Below, in pieces: positions 24,200 to 35,800 of a stretch of DNA of 64,000 nucleotides (its first letter is position 1; the number at the start of each line of letters is the position of its first letter). Location: the NCBI GenBank assembly GCA_947034895.1, contig OX344764.1, forward strand, positions 37,078,935-37,142,934, read 5' to 3'. The DNA is from Rhytidiadelphus loreus. Its lineage: Eukaryota; Streptophyta; Bryopsida; Hypnales; Hylocomiaceae. The translations under genes were made by a program, and so were the position numbers. Under the pieces are notes generated by a model. The model was not told the DNA's origin and did not search any database. It saw only the letters and a program-made list of their open reading frames with translations.

Positions 24200-26065
24200 G
24201 TTTCGTGCTTGACATGCGGAAGTTGTCCAATCAGATGTGCACACAGCAAGACAGGTTTTTGCGATAAACAAGGGGTTGTCAGAGTGCTATAGACTTGTGC
24301 TCCCAAGGAGGCGACTTGGACGATGCAATTTGTGCTTACAATTGTGCTCTGACCGTGCTGTTCTCAAAATAGAGATAGACAGAGGAGAGTCTCGCGCTAG
24401 GCACCGCTGTTACGGAGGTGCCATTACAGAGTTTGCAGTTACAGGGGTGTTGAGTGTGGAGTGTGGACCTTACCCTGGACTGTGCTCTGTACGCTGCAAA
24501 AGCACAGCGCATACATAGTGTTCACGGTTGGCTTGAGCAAGACGAAGAGTGCCATGGCTAGTGACTACGATCCAGCAGCTGAGTCTGTCTGCGCAGCTTA
24601 AGCTTTGAATTTTCTTGTGTGGGCAGCTTGATCTGTGAACTTTCTTGTTGGCCATTGAGGATATGCAATTACAAGGATGATGAGCTTGTTATTGGGTAAA
24701 AAATCTATTTGTTTAGATCATTATGCCGTTCTTGGGCGCCGAATTCTCTTTTATTAATTGGCGTCAACTAGTGAAATGGAAAAGAGCAGCATTGTGAAGT
24801 GTCTGAAGGTTTGAAATCGAAACGAGTGTTTGTACCCTGAATCATCCCTTTAACACTCGCATCTATTTCTGAATTTTTGTGTAAATATATAGTTTACCTC
24901 ATCTGTAATTACCTCATTCTGTTCATCAAGAACATGGATTTTAGGGTGCTCAGGGTTAACTTCTACTAAATGATGATGTGACAATTAATTCTTTAAAGGT
25001 GTATTCCCACTTGGTCTTTGAGGGGCTGAGTTGCAGTTGTAAAGGACAAGTAAAAGGAAGGGCATTCCCACTTGTGTATGTTGAGAATTGCCAAACGTAG
25101 GTTGGTACTTGATGTGGCAGGGTATGTAGCAGCAGTATTATGGCCATTAAATGAGCAAGTACTGGTGGCCCACCAAGGCCAACTAGTTGTCAATTGAAAG
25201 TAGTGAATCTCTTAGAAATGTGGATTTTAGAGTTAATTAGTTGCTCTTAATTTCTAGGTAGGTTGCTCCAGCCATTAATGTTGGATGTAGTTGAGGTTCA
25301 TCCCTTGAGTAGATGCAGTTGAGATACGTCCCTTGAGTAGGAACGCATCTAGAGTTAAGAACTACTTAATCCATAAACAATGTTGAGGACGTTTTTTGGC
25401 CGATCAATGACAAAGAATCTCTCTATGTGGGACAAAAGTGCAACTATTCATCCTCCAAATTTTGTGTGAAAAGGGAATGTCTTTTATAGTAGTTTGTCTT
25501 CCTATGAATATTCTTGCATTTTTTTAAGCCAACAATTCACACGGTTCCAAAACAGTTGATTTCCATGGTGACCAGCTTGTTGTTAAAGGGTTAATCACAT
25601 TGACATGGCTTCCGTGCCAAGCTTCAATGTGAATTTGGGATTCCTAGCTACAGCCAAGTGGGAACAACCCCTAATGTACATTGTTACTGTGTTGTGAATT
25701 AGGTGAGTTATTGTCATATTAAGATTGTTATCTGTATGCTGGTCCTGAGTATTGGCACAAGAATTGCGACTCACTATGATGGAATAGTCTACTGTTGGCA
25801 CAAGAATTGCGACTCACTATGATGGAATAGTCTACTGTTGTCAGTTCACTATGATGGAATAGTCTACTGTCGTCAGTTCAGACATGTACGTAGTTAGGTT
25901 CATTAGACAATCAAGAAAATATATTTGGAAGAGAACTGTAAATTGAAGAATACTCTTTGAACTTTAGTAATCAAAGAAAAACATTTGGTTCTTTTTTGTA
26001 GATAATAGGAGAAACTGAAGAACCATTCTTATCCATTTTCAATTCAATTTTGACTCAACTTCATC
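24200..26065. other. No gene; dispersed and tandem repeats
   Basis: The segment 25380-25600 is a dispersed repeat (containing 'gacaaaagtgcaactattcatcctcc') with a close direct copy at 61660-61890 and an inverted one at 19940-20100. Short open frames here have no recognisable domains. The region ends at the left boundary of the giant element. Confidence 0.5.
25752..25880. repeat. 43-bp tandem duplication
   Basis: Two perfect 43-bp copies start TTGGCACAAGAATTGCGACT at 25752 and 25795. They are followed by a third partial copy of their right half ('cactatgatggaatagtctactgt'). Non-coding. Confidence 0.85.
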
Positions 26066-26069
26066 TCTT

Positions 26070-26096
26070 AACCCATATTTAACTAATTATGGACAA
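26070..26096 (+). repeat. Left terminal inverted repeat of giant element
   Basis: A 27-bp sequence beginning AACCCATATTTAACTAATTA is the exact reverse complement of 39533-39559. Identity stops at the next inward base (T against A). TCTT immediately precedes it. Confidence 0.9.
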
Positions 26097-26995
26097 TTAC
26101 ACCAAATATGGACAAATTGATAGTGCACAATGACCTCGAAAATGTGAAGAAACTGAAAACAACGATGGAAAAGTGTCGGCGGCCCACCAACACATTTTAT
26201 ATCCTGCTCCATTGGTTTGCTCAAAATGGATTAATGTCAAACAATTTGATTTTAATGGACTTGGAAGTATTAAAATTAATGAGTTACAAATGCAACCTTG
26301 TGATATTAGAAGCGGTACCTATAACCGTGGAACCCCAGGAAAGGCATATCCATAGTACAAATCCTATCATTTCCTATGCAAATCCTAAACACAAGACAAC
26401 TCCAGCCTCTTTACATGTATCAGTTGGCAGCCGATAAGAGGGTCCAGAGTCTTGTACGTAGACATTACAAAATAGTGCAATCCCCATCCTAGAGCATGAG
26501 AAGTGAGCATGTTTGGTAGCATAAAGAATAGAAACATTTTCAAAATGCCGCGCGGCGGAGCTTCATTTAAATTCAAAATTGACATGTACAAATTCTATGC
26601 AATTCCAGCAATAAAGGCAGACCGGATATGAGAACGTCTAAAAATGTCTAAGCTAATGTTGCATTATTCAGATGCGCAATTTGTGTCGGCGGGCAGCCGA
26701 TAGTAAAGGCAAAAGCAATTGCGTAGAATAAGGAGATTGCAGACATGAGGCTAGTCTCCTCCTGACCGAAACTGAGAAGAAGTGAACTGGACATCTGGGT
26801 AGAGCCCATGAAAACAAGATTTTCCTGGTGACAGAACGGTGCTATCAATACTGAGCAGTGTCACTCCTATCAGCTGGCAGCCGACACCACCTCCCGATTG
26901 TTGGTTCTGACCCGACCAGCACTGTGGTAAGCATTCATCGAACATATCAGGGGTTTATCGGCGGGCAGCCGATAGCACACAGAAGAGACGTAGCG
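26097..26995. other. Left subterminal region of giant element
   Basis: The region holds four palindromes and no convincing gene. A plus-strand frame of 109 codons at 26108-26437 starts just inside the terminal repeat, but it has no recognisable domain and ends inside the first palindrome, so I treat it as chance. The region lies downstream of the leftward DUF7869 gene and probably contains its 3' end. Confidence 0.5.
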
Positions 26996-29900
26996 TTAGT
27001 CATCTCCCTCTTCATCAACATCTTTGTCAATAGCTTCCCCGGCAGCCTCCAGATTAGCAATTGCAGCAATAACTGAGGCTTCCGGAATAACATGAGATGT
27101 TGGCGGTCCATTCTTCGCATGCGAGGGCATGCGGTGCGAGTACAAGACAATGTTGACATGAACTACCTGCGGAAGACAGAGTTCCTTATGCCATCTACGG
27201 GTCCAACACTCCCTCGCCACAACGGCCTTTCCTTCCCTCTTGGCTTTCATTGGAGTCCACCATTCTAGCTTGAAGTTTCCATACGATGGCCCAGGAGTCA
27301 TGTCCACACACTCTAGTACCCGCCCCAGCCAAACCGGCAGATAATTGTTGTGGCATGGTCGGCAGAGAACAAAATCTCCAAGCAGAACATCCTTGAATGG
27401 ATTAAAGGTCAACCTCGGCCTATCCTTCGCAGGCCCGCAGTATGGAGAAGGTTCCAAGTCGTCCTCCGGAGTCGTGTCAGTCGGATTATTAGGATCCGCC
27501 CCCTCATCGCGACATGCGGATCCGTGATCTCTTGTCCAGTCAGACATCGGCCAGAATCCTTCCTGCAGCAATGTGGGTGTTGCGGGCAGCGGCTTACTAA
27601 TCTCCGACAGAATTCTTTCCCAGTATGACACACAACCTACCATTTCCTCTGCGTATCGCTTGTTTCTGGCCATTCCCGATTTCCAGAATTCGATGTACTT
27701 CGCTATTCCATTTTTGATGAAGCACTGTTTCTCATTGCATTCGCTTGCCCTGGCCACTTCTTTGTCTACGTTCCGTTTCCTGGGATTTATGTGGACGTTA
27801 CCCTAGAGTGCCTTGAACGGAACAGGTCGAGGATCCCCCTGTGGAAGTGCCGGTCCCCCTGAAGCGTTAGCTGTCCACATTTTCACCGGTGGTCCAAGAG
27901 GAAGCCACGAAGAATCCGTTGTCCTTTTTTTGTACCTCATGACCGGCCATCCTCGATTATTTCCCGACTCTTCTACGTAGAATTTGAAGAGATGCTTATC
28001 CCCGAGTCCCACAATCTTGTTGACCCCATCATGATGGAATCCCTTTAGGTAGGATTTGAAGTCCGCCACCTCCTGAACGAACTCCGGGATGAAGGCTACA
28101 GTCTTCTGCGAATCCATGAACGCCTTCATTAGATCTGCAAGAACGTAAGTGTTCTTTCTCTTTATTAGCTTGGACAGATAACTGAAGTGCGCGTCAATGT
28201 CTTCGTGCGTATGACCAACAATAAGGAAGCCAACAGTTACTTCCTTAAAGATGCGCCTGGCAGTGAGTAATGAGCAGAATGCCATGAGGAACCGATTCTT
28301 ATTGTCCTTTGCGGAATTGTCGAGTTGCAAGAACAACTTCCGTGGGAGTGGAACATGCGGCCGTCCTGGTCTTGAAGTGTTTGTGATTTTATCAGAGGTC
28401 GGAGGAATGGATGAGTTGCATCTTGATTTTCCGTGAAGTAGAGCTTCAAAGAAGGTGTTTTGAGGAGGAGTGGAGAAGAGGATCTTGGATTCCCGAACAG
28501 GCGGCAGCTCCAGAGCTCGAAGAACCCTACATAGCGACGATATAGTGAAATTGGAATCCCCAGGCCACAGTGATGTGGAGTAATGTGCATATGCGCCATC
28601 GCCATGGCCATGCGTGAGCATGCCAGTACACGATATTGGTATTTGCCCCAGCCCGGCGGTGGCCTTGGTAATGCGTTGCATCCTCGGAATCGCAGTCTTT
28701 GTGGTGTCCATCTTGTCGTGAATAATGCAGAGGAACTCTGATGGATTCTGAATAGATTGTGATCTCCATCCACCATACACATTTCTGCAAGCGTGCTGGT
28801 AATTGAGATGTCGTTCTCTGTCATCCACTAGGGCCTGCCACTCATTACAACCTCTGGGATACTTTGCAATGAACTCGACCAGGAAGTCACATTCTGTGCA
28901 TTTGGAGAAATTGCTTCCTACCACCTTGACCTCGACGTTTTTGAAATGAGTTTTTCAGAGGCGGCTAATGGCAGATTGTGAGACCGGCTTCATATTGCAG
29001 ACTCCATTGACCTACAAGACAGACCCAATTGCAAGGGATTCCATGACGAGAGAATCATATGTATCGGCTGGCAGCCGATAGATCGGGATTGCCCGGAAAT
29101 TAAAGAGGCAATTGAACTATCACTGACCCGCAAGGTGTCGCGATTCTGGAGGACGACAATTCGGACTTCTAGTGTTGTGTCGGTTGGTAGCCGACAGAAG
29201 CTACAACGGAATGCACAGGAGTGGAGGATAATGGATACTTACATAATTGACCTGCTCGCGCATGTGATCCCAGTTCATTGCAGAGGGGACAACCTTGAGA
29301 TTATCCACGCGATTATTTCCCACCAGTCTAAACTCATTTGGCATCTGGTCAGCATTCTCATTGATAATCGTCGTGAGAGTTGCTTGAGCCTAAATAGTAT
29401 GCGGACATGGTCGCCGTGTCCCTGCGTTTCCATGAGACCCGCTGACAGATCCTCCAACGGCCGCGGCCTTGTAGACATGGTATGCTGACCTGGAGACCCC
29501 GTGTATAATATACCAGGCGTTTTCGCAGACGTCTACATTTGCGAGAGTAACAAATTTCTTCCCTGGAATAACACCTGCATGAAGTTGACTCTGAACTGCA
29601 TATGCCATCTCCCTTCTTGCCTCGAATGTGCAAGCATAGAACTTTCGACGTAGTGTTCTCGTATCCTCCCAAGGAAACGTCTGGCAACATCTGTGCTTGT
29701 AGCAGTTTTGTGAGCTGACCTTTCGTATGTCAAGGTCTGACGTTTTTATTTGCAGTTTGGATAAGCCCCTGCGATCCTTGGGCAGCACTCTTCGACGCAC
29801 GGACCGGTATGGATTCTTGGGCACTCCCTGCAATCCTCCGTCATCAGACTCGATCAACTCAGCAGCCTCCGAGCACAAGGTGACAATTTCAGAGAGCAGC

Positions 29901-31183
29901 CTGCCCCCTTCTAATCTTGTGTGGGACAGCCTCCAGCGCATGGTAGTCATTTGTAGTGCCTCATGGTCAGATACGAACATGACACCCACGTCTGCATCTC
30001 CGAGGACGCCGTCGTCGCATGCCTCGTCGGGAAGGCAGACCTGGATCATCGCTCTACTGAAGAATGAGAAGTCGTCATTCAAAAGTTCACAATATTGATT
30101 TCTCCAAAGTGGTCTATCAGGGAATGGAAGACCTGAGTGACTAGATGGAGGATCAGAGGTATAGTTGAGGTCTCCACTTCCACTAGTCCCAATAAACACG
30201 TCCGCATCAACGATGCTATCACCAGCACTAGGTTCAGATGCACCATCACCAGAGGTACTGAATCCATGAACATTGGGGAGATTGTCAGCAGACCCGCGGC
30301 TGTCATCGCCGGATGAGTACCGCCTATCATCCCGTTCATCTTCGTCTGATGCATTGGCAGGAATCCGTTGTTGTGCCGCCTCTCGAAATTCGGCCAGGAC
30401 ATCGGAAGAGCTCCCTCCACTTTCGCAGTTACCATCCAGAGAAGGTCGCGTCAAATGAGTTACTCCCGGTCCTGTCGGCTGGCCGCCGATAGGAGTGGGA
30501 GACAAATTAGATGGATTGATAGGCCTGACCTTGTAACCAGACCAGAGTATTCTGTATCCAACATAGTCCTTCAGTATCACAAAATGTGGAATCTCGCAGT
30601 AGGCATTGTGATCCTTGAAATCATCGACAACATGTAGAAGTCTAACAACTAGGAAGAAACTGTGTGGAACTCGGAAGCCTTCCCAGAACCCCTTCGGAGA
30701 GCATTCAACAATTATGCCAATACCTGCATATTGCAGGCCGGTGCCCACAGTCAGCAGAAGAGCGACCTCCATATTGATAGTGAGAGACATGAATTGTTGT
30801 ATGGGTTTTTCATCCATGTTCAATTGTATCGGCTGCCGGCCGACACCACCGCAACTAGATCCTTCTGCCTCTGCGTAGGGATAAACATTACTTGCCTCCC
30901 ACACGATTGACTTCCCCGCGCAGTGTCGAAGGAAGACCAAGTCCCCCTCGGGAAACGGAATATTCATGTCAAGGTTATCTGGAACATCAAGTACATGAAC
31001 ACGCACAAGGTAGGGTTCGCGGTTCACTACCCTCTCTACAACGGCCCGCCCCGCGTAATAGAGTCCTTCGAGGGTGAGAGCAACGACTACTCCCTTCCAC
31101 AGCGTCAGTCTCCCAGAGCTTCCATTCCGTGTGAACGCTTCGATCGGATTTGCATCCAAACCAATGCCAACAGATCCACTCAT
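26996..31183 (-). pseudogene. DUF7869 transposase-like gene, three stops
   Basis: Exon 1 is 31183-29243 and exon 2 is 29011-26996; the intron has a GTAAGT donor and a CTTGTAG acceptor, and both exons share one frame (about 1,318 codons). In order the product shows: two tandem ~75-residue repeats (about residues 28-105 and 137-220) of the 'YAG-x-G/A-V/I-VE...LVRVHVLDV...I-x-W' kind; an acidic low-complexity linker; a cysteine-bearing segment (YKHRCCQTF; VDVCENAWYIIHGVS); then the DUF7869 core with 'LQLDNSAKDNKNR' and 'GHTHEDIDAHFSYLSK'. A C-terminal domain (GDFVLCRP...WLGRVLE) resembles a Tudor/BAH-like fold. The D-N...H-T-H-E-D pattern suggests an RNase-H-like nuclease, which is inference. 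In-frame stops lie at 29390-29392 (TAG), 28955-28957 (TGA) and 27803-27805 (TAG), with clear coding sequence resuming in frame after each. Confidence 0.8.
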
Positions 31184-31451
31184 GATATAAACTTGGCACG
31201 GATCTCATAGAATGTTGAATATGCACTTGCTCAAAGTCACCTGAAGTCTGTATCGGCTGGCAGCCGATACGTCTGAGAACAAAATGAAAGACACCCTATC
31301 AAACACAGTGACTTCTAGTTCCCTCCTTCCCACTAATGGTGTTTGTATCGGCTGGCAGCCGACATCGACCTAGCTTATGGGCGGGCAACCGACAAGACAG
31401 ATTGTACGGACAATACCCTGACCCTCATTCACATCACAAAGCTGTAAATCA

Positions 31452-31613
31452 ATGAGGGAGATAGATTTCAAATACAATGAAGCGATCAAGGAAGTGTGCA
31501 CTGATATGAAAACATACCCGATCCTTGCGAACTTGAGACATGTAATTGAATTGGATGTGCAAAATAGGGAGCTCCAAGACATCACAGACTGGATCCGCAT
31601 CTACTGCATTTAA
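31452..31613 (+). CDS. Small open frame, 53 residues, unknown
   Basis: An ATG-initiated frame encodes MREIDFKYNEAIKEVCTDMK and continues with a helical, amphipathic stretch ending DITDWIRIYCI. Its composition looks protein-like, unlike the neighbouring non-coding DNA. It lies between palindrome clusters in the divergent promoter region and is followed at once by AATGTGAGTG, a possible splice donor, so it may be the remnant of a 5' exon of the rightward gene. No family is recognised. Confidence 0.3.
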   Translation: MREIDFKYNEAIKEVCTDMKTYPILANLRHVIELDVQNRELQDITDWIRIYCI

Positions 31614-31909
31614 TGTGAGTGTGTCCTAACCTATACATGCGCAATCCAATGCATTTTACTGCAAGCGCGTGCAAGGATGTATTCAGTTCTTCTAGTTCAC
31701 CTATGGCTCATGCTCAGATCCTGATCCTCATCCCTCACGCTCCCGGGACAGTGTGACTTGTGACTCTATGTCTGCAAGGATGAAATGAAACTGAAAGAGG
31801 ATTACCCTCTGGGAATTGGACCTTAGTGAGGAGGTGCGAGACGCAATTTGGTGCTCAAAATTTGAATGCAGAGGAGGTTGAAGTTTTTGTGATTACAAAT
31901 GAGAGAGGT

Positions 31910-32077
31910 GTGTACACTTGAGGATCGCCATTGGAAACGTACGCATGTCCTTGGAATGAGTGTTCGTCACTTTGATGTCCTTGGGAGGATGTGGTGTACG
32001 CTTGAGGATCGACAATGGGAACGTACGCATCTCCGAGCAATGAGTGATCGTCACTCTGATGTCCATGGGAGGAAGTG
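31910..32077 (+). repeat. 84-bp tandem repeat, two units
   Basis: Unit 1 is 31910-31993 and unit 2 is 31994-32077, about 88 percent identical by eye. Because 84 is a multiple of three, all frames stay in register and frames on both strands remain open across it. On the plus strand a 28-residue repeat results (CTLEDR-x-W-x-RTH...RH-x-DV-x-GR-x-W). I see no start or splice context that makes it a gene, so I list it as a repeat only. Confidence 0.8.
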
Positions 32078-32840
32078 GTGTACTGGATTTTGGATGGAAT
32101 GCGAGGAATGGATGAAATCCATGGATGAATGGAAAAAGATTGTCATGATTGCGCCGACGTTGGCAGTCGACACTTGAGTGGGGGAGGGGGGGGTATACTC
32201 CCCTGGCCACTCTCATTTCTCCTCATTTTTTCTCCACCACTTTTGCTCTCTTCCATGCTCTCGCTCTCTCACCGGCCGGTCGCTGACATGTGATAGAGGG
32301 ACTGAGGAGGAGCGGCCCCGCCTGAGGATTTTAGTGCGCAGTTGATACTTCAGCGTGGGCAGCCGATACTTCGTTGTGGCATCTCGAGACAAGGAGATTT
32401 ATCTTCAGCCGACAGGTGTTGAAGGCCCGCCGATAAGCAACAGCAGCCAACGGCGATGGCGTCCTCCGCCATTGAGAGTGACAGGTATGGGTCCGTACAT
32501 TGTATTGGCTGGCCGCCGATACAATTGTTTATGCTTTGATGATATCCCGCTTTGAATGTATACTATGTTATTTGAATTGAATGAACACATTGCTCTTGTT
32601 ATCGGCTGCCAGCCGACAGTAGGGGCAGTAGTAGTCTGGACGGGATTCGCAGATACAACGGGGGTGAAAATTGTATTTAGGCAGCATGAAATAGGAACTT
32701 CAAGGTAGTATCGGCTGGCGGCCGACACATTTGTCTCGGTGTGTCATGGTTTCTGTTTGAAACTGTCGGCTGGCAGCCGATACCTATGTATGTGTTGTGC
32801 TGAATGCCACCACTCTTTTCTGCGCAGGAAACCGACCCTG

Positions 32841-35800
32841 ATGGCCAGACTTCTCGGCGAGCGGATCCCGAACTCAAGTATAATGGCCGACGGTTTTCCC
32901 CCACGCGCGACTTGGATAGCAAATCCGGCCATCCAAGAGTGGGGCTTGTGTTGGAGGGATTACCCGGACCGGCTAGTGGAGATTGCGTGCTCCTTCAAAC
33001 TGAAGGGTAACATGATGCCAGGCCACGGCAACGTGATGGAAGTTATGGCAATTGGTGGAGATGTCCAGGTGATGATCTGCCTACTCCCAATCGGGAATCC
33101 GGACGGCGTCGCGGACTATTTTGCAGTCCAGTTGCCTGTCCACAAGTGCACGAAGGAAGCATGTGGAGAGAAATCCATGGCGAGGGGAATGACATTTGAG
33201 GGGAGCAGCCCTTCCGATAGTGAAGACCTTGTTATGGGATGGGAATGTATGAAGGCAGAGAGGAATCAACAGAATGCCCTAATCACGAAGGACATGGCGA
33301 AAGGGAAGAAGAAGGTGCCAGCGTCGAGGAAGCAAGTGACAAGATCACAGGATCCGGCGAATGAATCTACTGATCAGGAGGCCGGGTCGCCTAGCAAACC
33401 CAAGAGGAAGGCAAAGGGAAAGGACGATCCGAATCGGGTGATTATTCTCACACTGGACGAAGCACTGGTACACGGGAATCACCTGACGACGAAGACAAAG
33501 GATAACAAGGTGAACGCCATCTACCAGGCGCTGGAGACGGGACTCCTTCACGCATTCCCATACCAGAAGCGGCGACTATCTGGAGTCATTCCATCGGACA
33601 AGCTTCACATTGCACCAGACGAGCTGAAGTACCGCAAGATTGCGAAGGATCGCCTTGGTCAGGTATTCCATTTGTTTTCTATGCCACTACCCCATATTCC
33701 ATTTAATGTCCTCCTACCAATAGTGTCGGCTGCTAGCCGACACCCTAAAGTGGTGATTCTCACTACCTGGAGTTTGAGGTCATTCCGGTATTTAGTAGAG
33801 ACCCAAACACGCTTGTTCGGGTATCCAATGCTCTTAATCTGAACATCGCGGAGAAGGTGGCAAAGGAGACGTTCCGATCCTGCGCGGAGATGGGGAGGGC
33901 GGCATGGGTGAAGGCGGGTTGCCCGGAGCCACATCGCGGAGGAGGCAAGCCGACGGCCGCATTTGAGGTATTCATCATAAACTGTGCTTCATGAATAGGA
34001 ATTTAATTTAATTATATAATCGTTCGTTAATTGCAATTGTATCGGCTGCCCGCCGATACAGGGCGACATTCATAATGTTCATATGGAAGTATCTTTTCTA
34101 TCGGCTGCCGGTTGATACAATTTTGACATGTTCTCACACATTAAATACTGAATAATGCAGGCAACAAAGTTGAATGTCATGGCGCACTTTGTCGACGAGA
34201 AGGTCTCATCAAAGCTGCCACTCATCTTTGTTAAGGAGAGGACATGGGTATTGTGGACTGAAGTGTTCGACGCTTGGGAGAACGGTGAGCTTGTGGGAGA
34301 CGATGGGACTATTCCGAATTCCATCGTCAATCGAAAACCACTGACACATATCACCAAGACGGACCTGACGCCTACTCTCGGCCTCCGCGATGCCGACCTC
34401 TGTGAACTTGTGGGGGACATCCTCAACCTCCGCGTCAGCATCAAGAACAGTGCAAAGGCCCGATCATCAGGAAAGGTAACACTCTTCGATTGGTGCCGGG
34501 ATAAGAAGCTCGACAGGGTCGTCATGAACGAGATCATGTGGCTCAGGAAGAAGTACCCGCTGCCTTGTAAGGATGCTACTTGGGTCCCGTATTCTGACGA
34601 GGCGTGGCAAGAACTTGCAAACGCGGAAGGCTATTCTGCCACTGTCGTTCGGAATGTGTGGAAGGACGTCAAGAAATTCACAGACGGCAGCAACTAGTTG
34701 AACGGGCGAGCCAACCCCATGCATCCCACGACGGATAAGTCTACGGATGGCAAGGCGCTTGGGGTATTCTACACAACGTTGAAGAGCTACGCCACTGTTG
34801 CTGTGGATCCGATCCAGGGGAGTGGGTCAGACCTCAAGTACGAGTGCCGCCTTGGAGAGACTATATCCAGCGTGATGGATGCAGTTCGTGGCGGCTCTGA
34901 GTCTTTGGGCCTCCAACCTGGGGACCGGAAGTTCTTCGTGCTATTTGGGTACAGCGAGAGTGGGGAACCTTTGCATGTCAATAAAGAAAATTTCCTGGAA
35001 TTAGCAATTGTGGCAGAGGCTCCCTCGGAACTGGACGATGATTCCGACTCCTACATTCCTCTGCCAATGCTCTTCATAGGCAACTCTCGATTCAGGGATT
35101 CCATGGCGGCCGCCTCCTATTCATCTGTGTCGTCCTGGTATTTCCAAACGGTGTACTACCAACCATCTCCTCGCGGGGGATTTCTCAAGGCCGAGCTGGA
35201 GGCGAAGCCAATGGTCACACTATCTCTGACCTACCCCAAGCCGGAGGACAGAGGCAGTATGCAAGGGGTATTCAAGAAGTTCACTGGAATCCAGAAGCCC
35301 CTTGAGTGGTACAACCAAGATGTCGATGGCGAGGTCGACTGGAACGGAGGATTATGTGGCGTTGGCCATGGGCTCCTAGAGCTATTCATGAAGCCGACTC
35401 TCAAATCCAAGGACGCCACCGTCATCAATATTTGGGGAGGTGGAAACGTTACCGAAATCGCTTTGGTAAGTCATGTGCTGTAGTACACTGGGAGTTTAAT
35501 GTTTTCTTCGTATACATCCATTTGTGTCGGCTGGCAGCCGATACAAATCCTATCTGACTGCAATGCTCCGTGTTTTCAGAGGAATGGTTGCCCCGTTCTG
35601 GAGTTTGTTTTTGAGGAGGATGGCGTAGCGAAAGCTAATGAGCGCGTCAAGGGAATGAACCTTGTTTCCGCTGCTCATGTCTTTGCTCCTCCGCGGGACC
35701 CTGCATTACTGGAGGTTCGCACTGCTGGAGGATTGGGGCTGGGGGCTCAGTCGACTCCCTCCTTCACTCCACGTCCCCCCACTGATTCAGAATTTGTGCA

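Larger units (their letters stand above)
31184..32840. promoter_or_regulatory. Divergent promoter region of giant element
   Basis: This 1.66-kb stretch separates the leftward DUF7869 gene from the rightward methyltransferase-like gene. It contains eight palindromes in two clusters (31251-31394 and 32350-32782), a short open frame, an 84-bp tandem repeat, and a GC-rich tract near 32165-32340 with a G-run and 'accggccggt'. A TTTCTGCGCAG acceptor at about 32817-32827 suggests that the rightward gene has a leader intron here. The clustering of palindromes around both transcription starts suggests a regulatory or binding-site role, which is inference. Confidence 0.5.
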
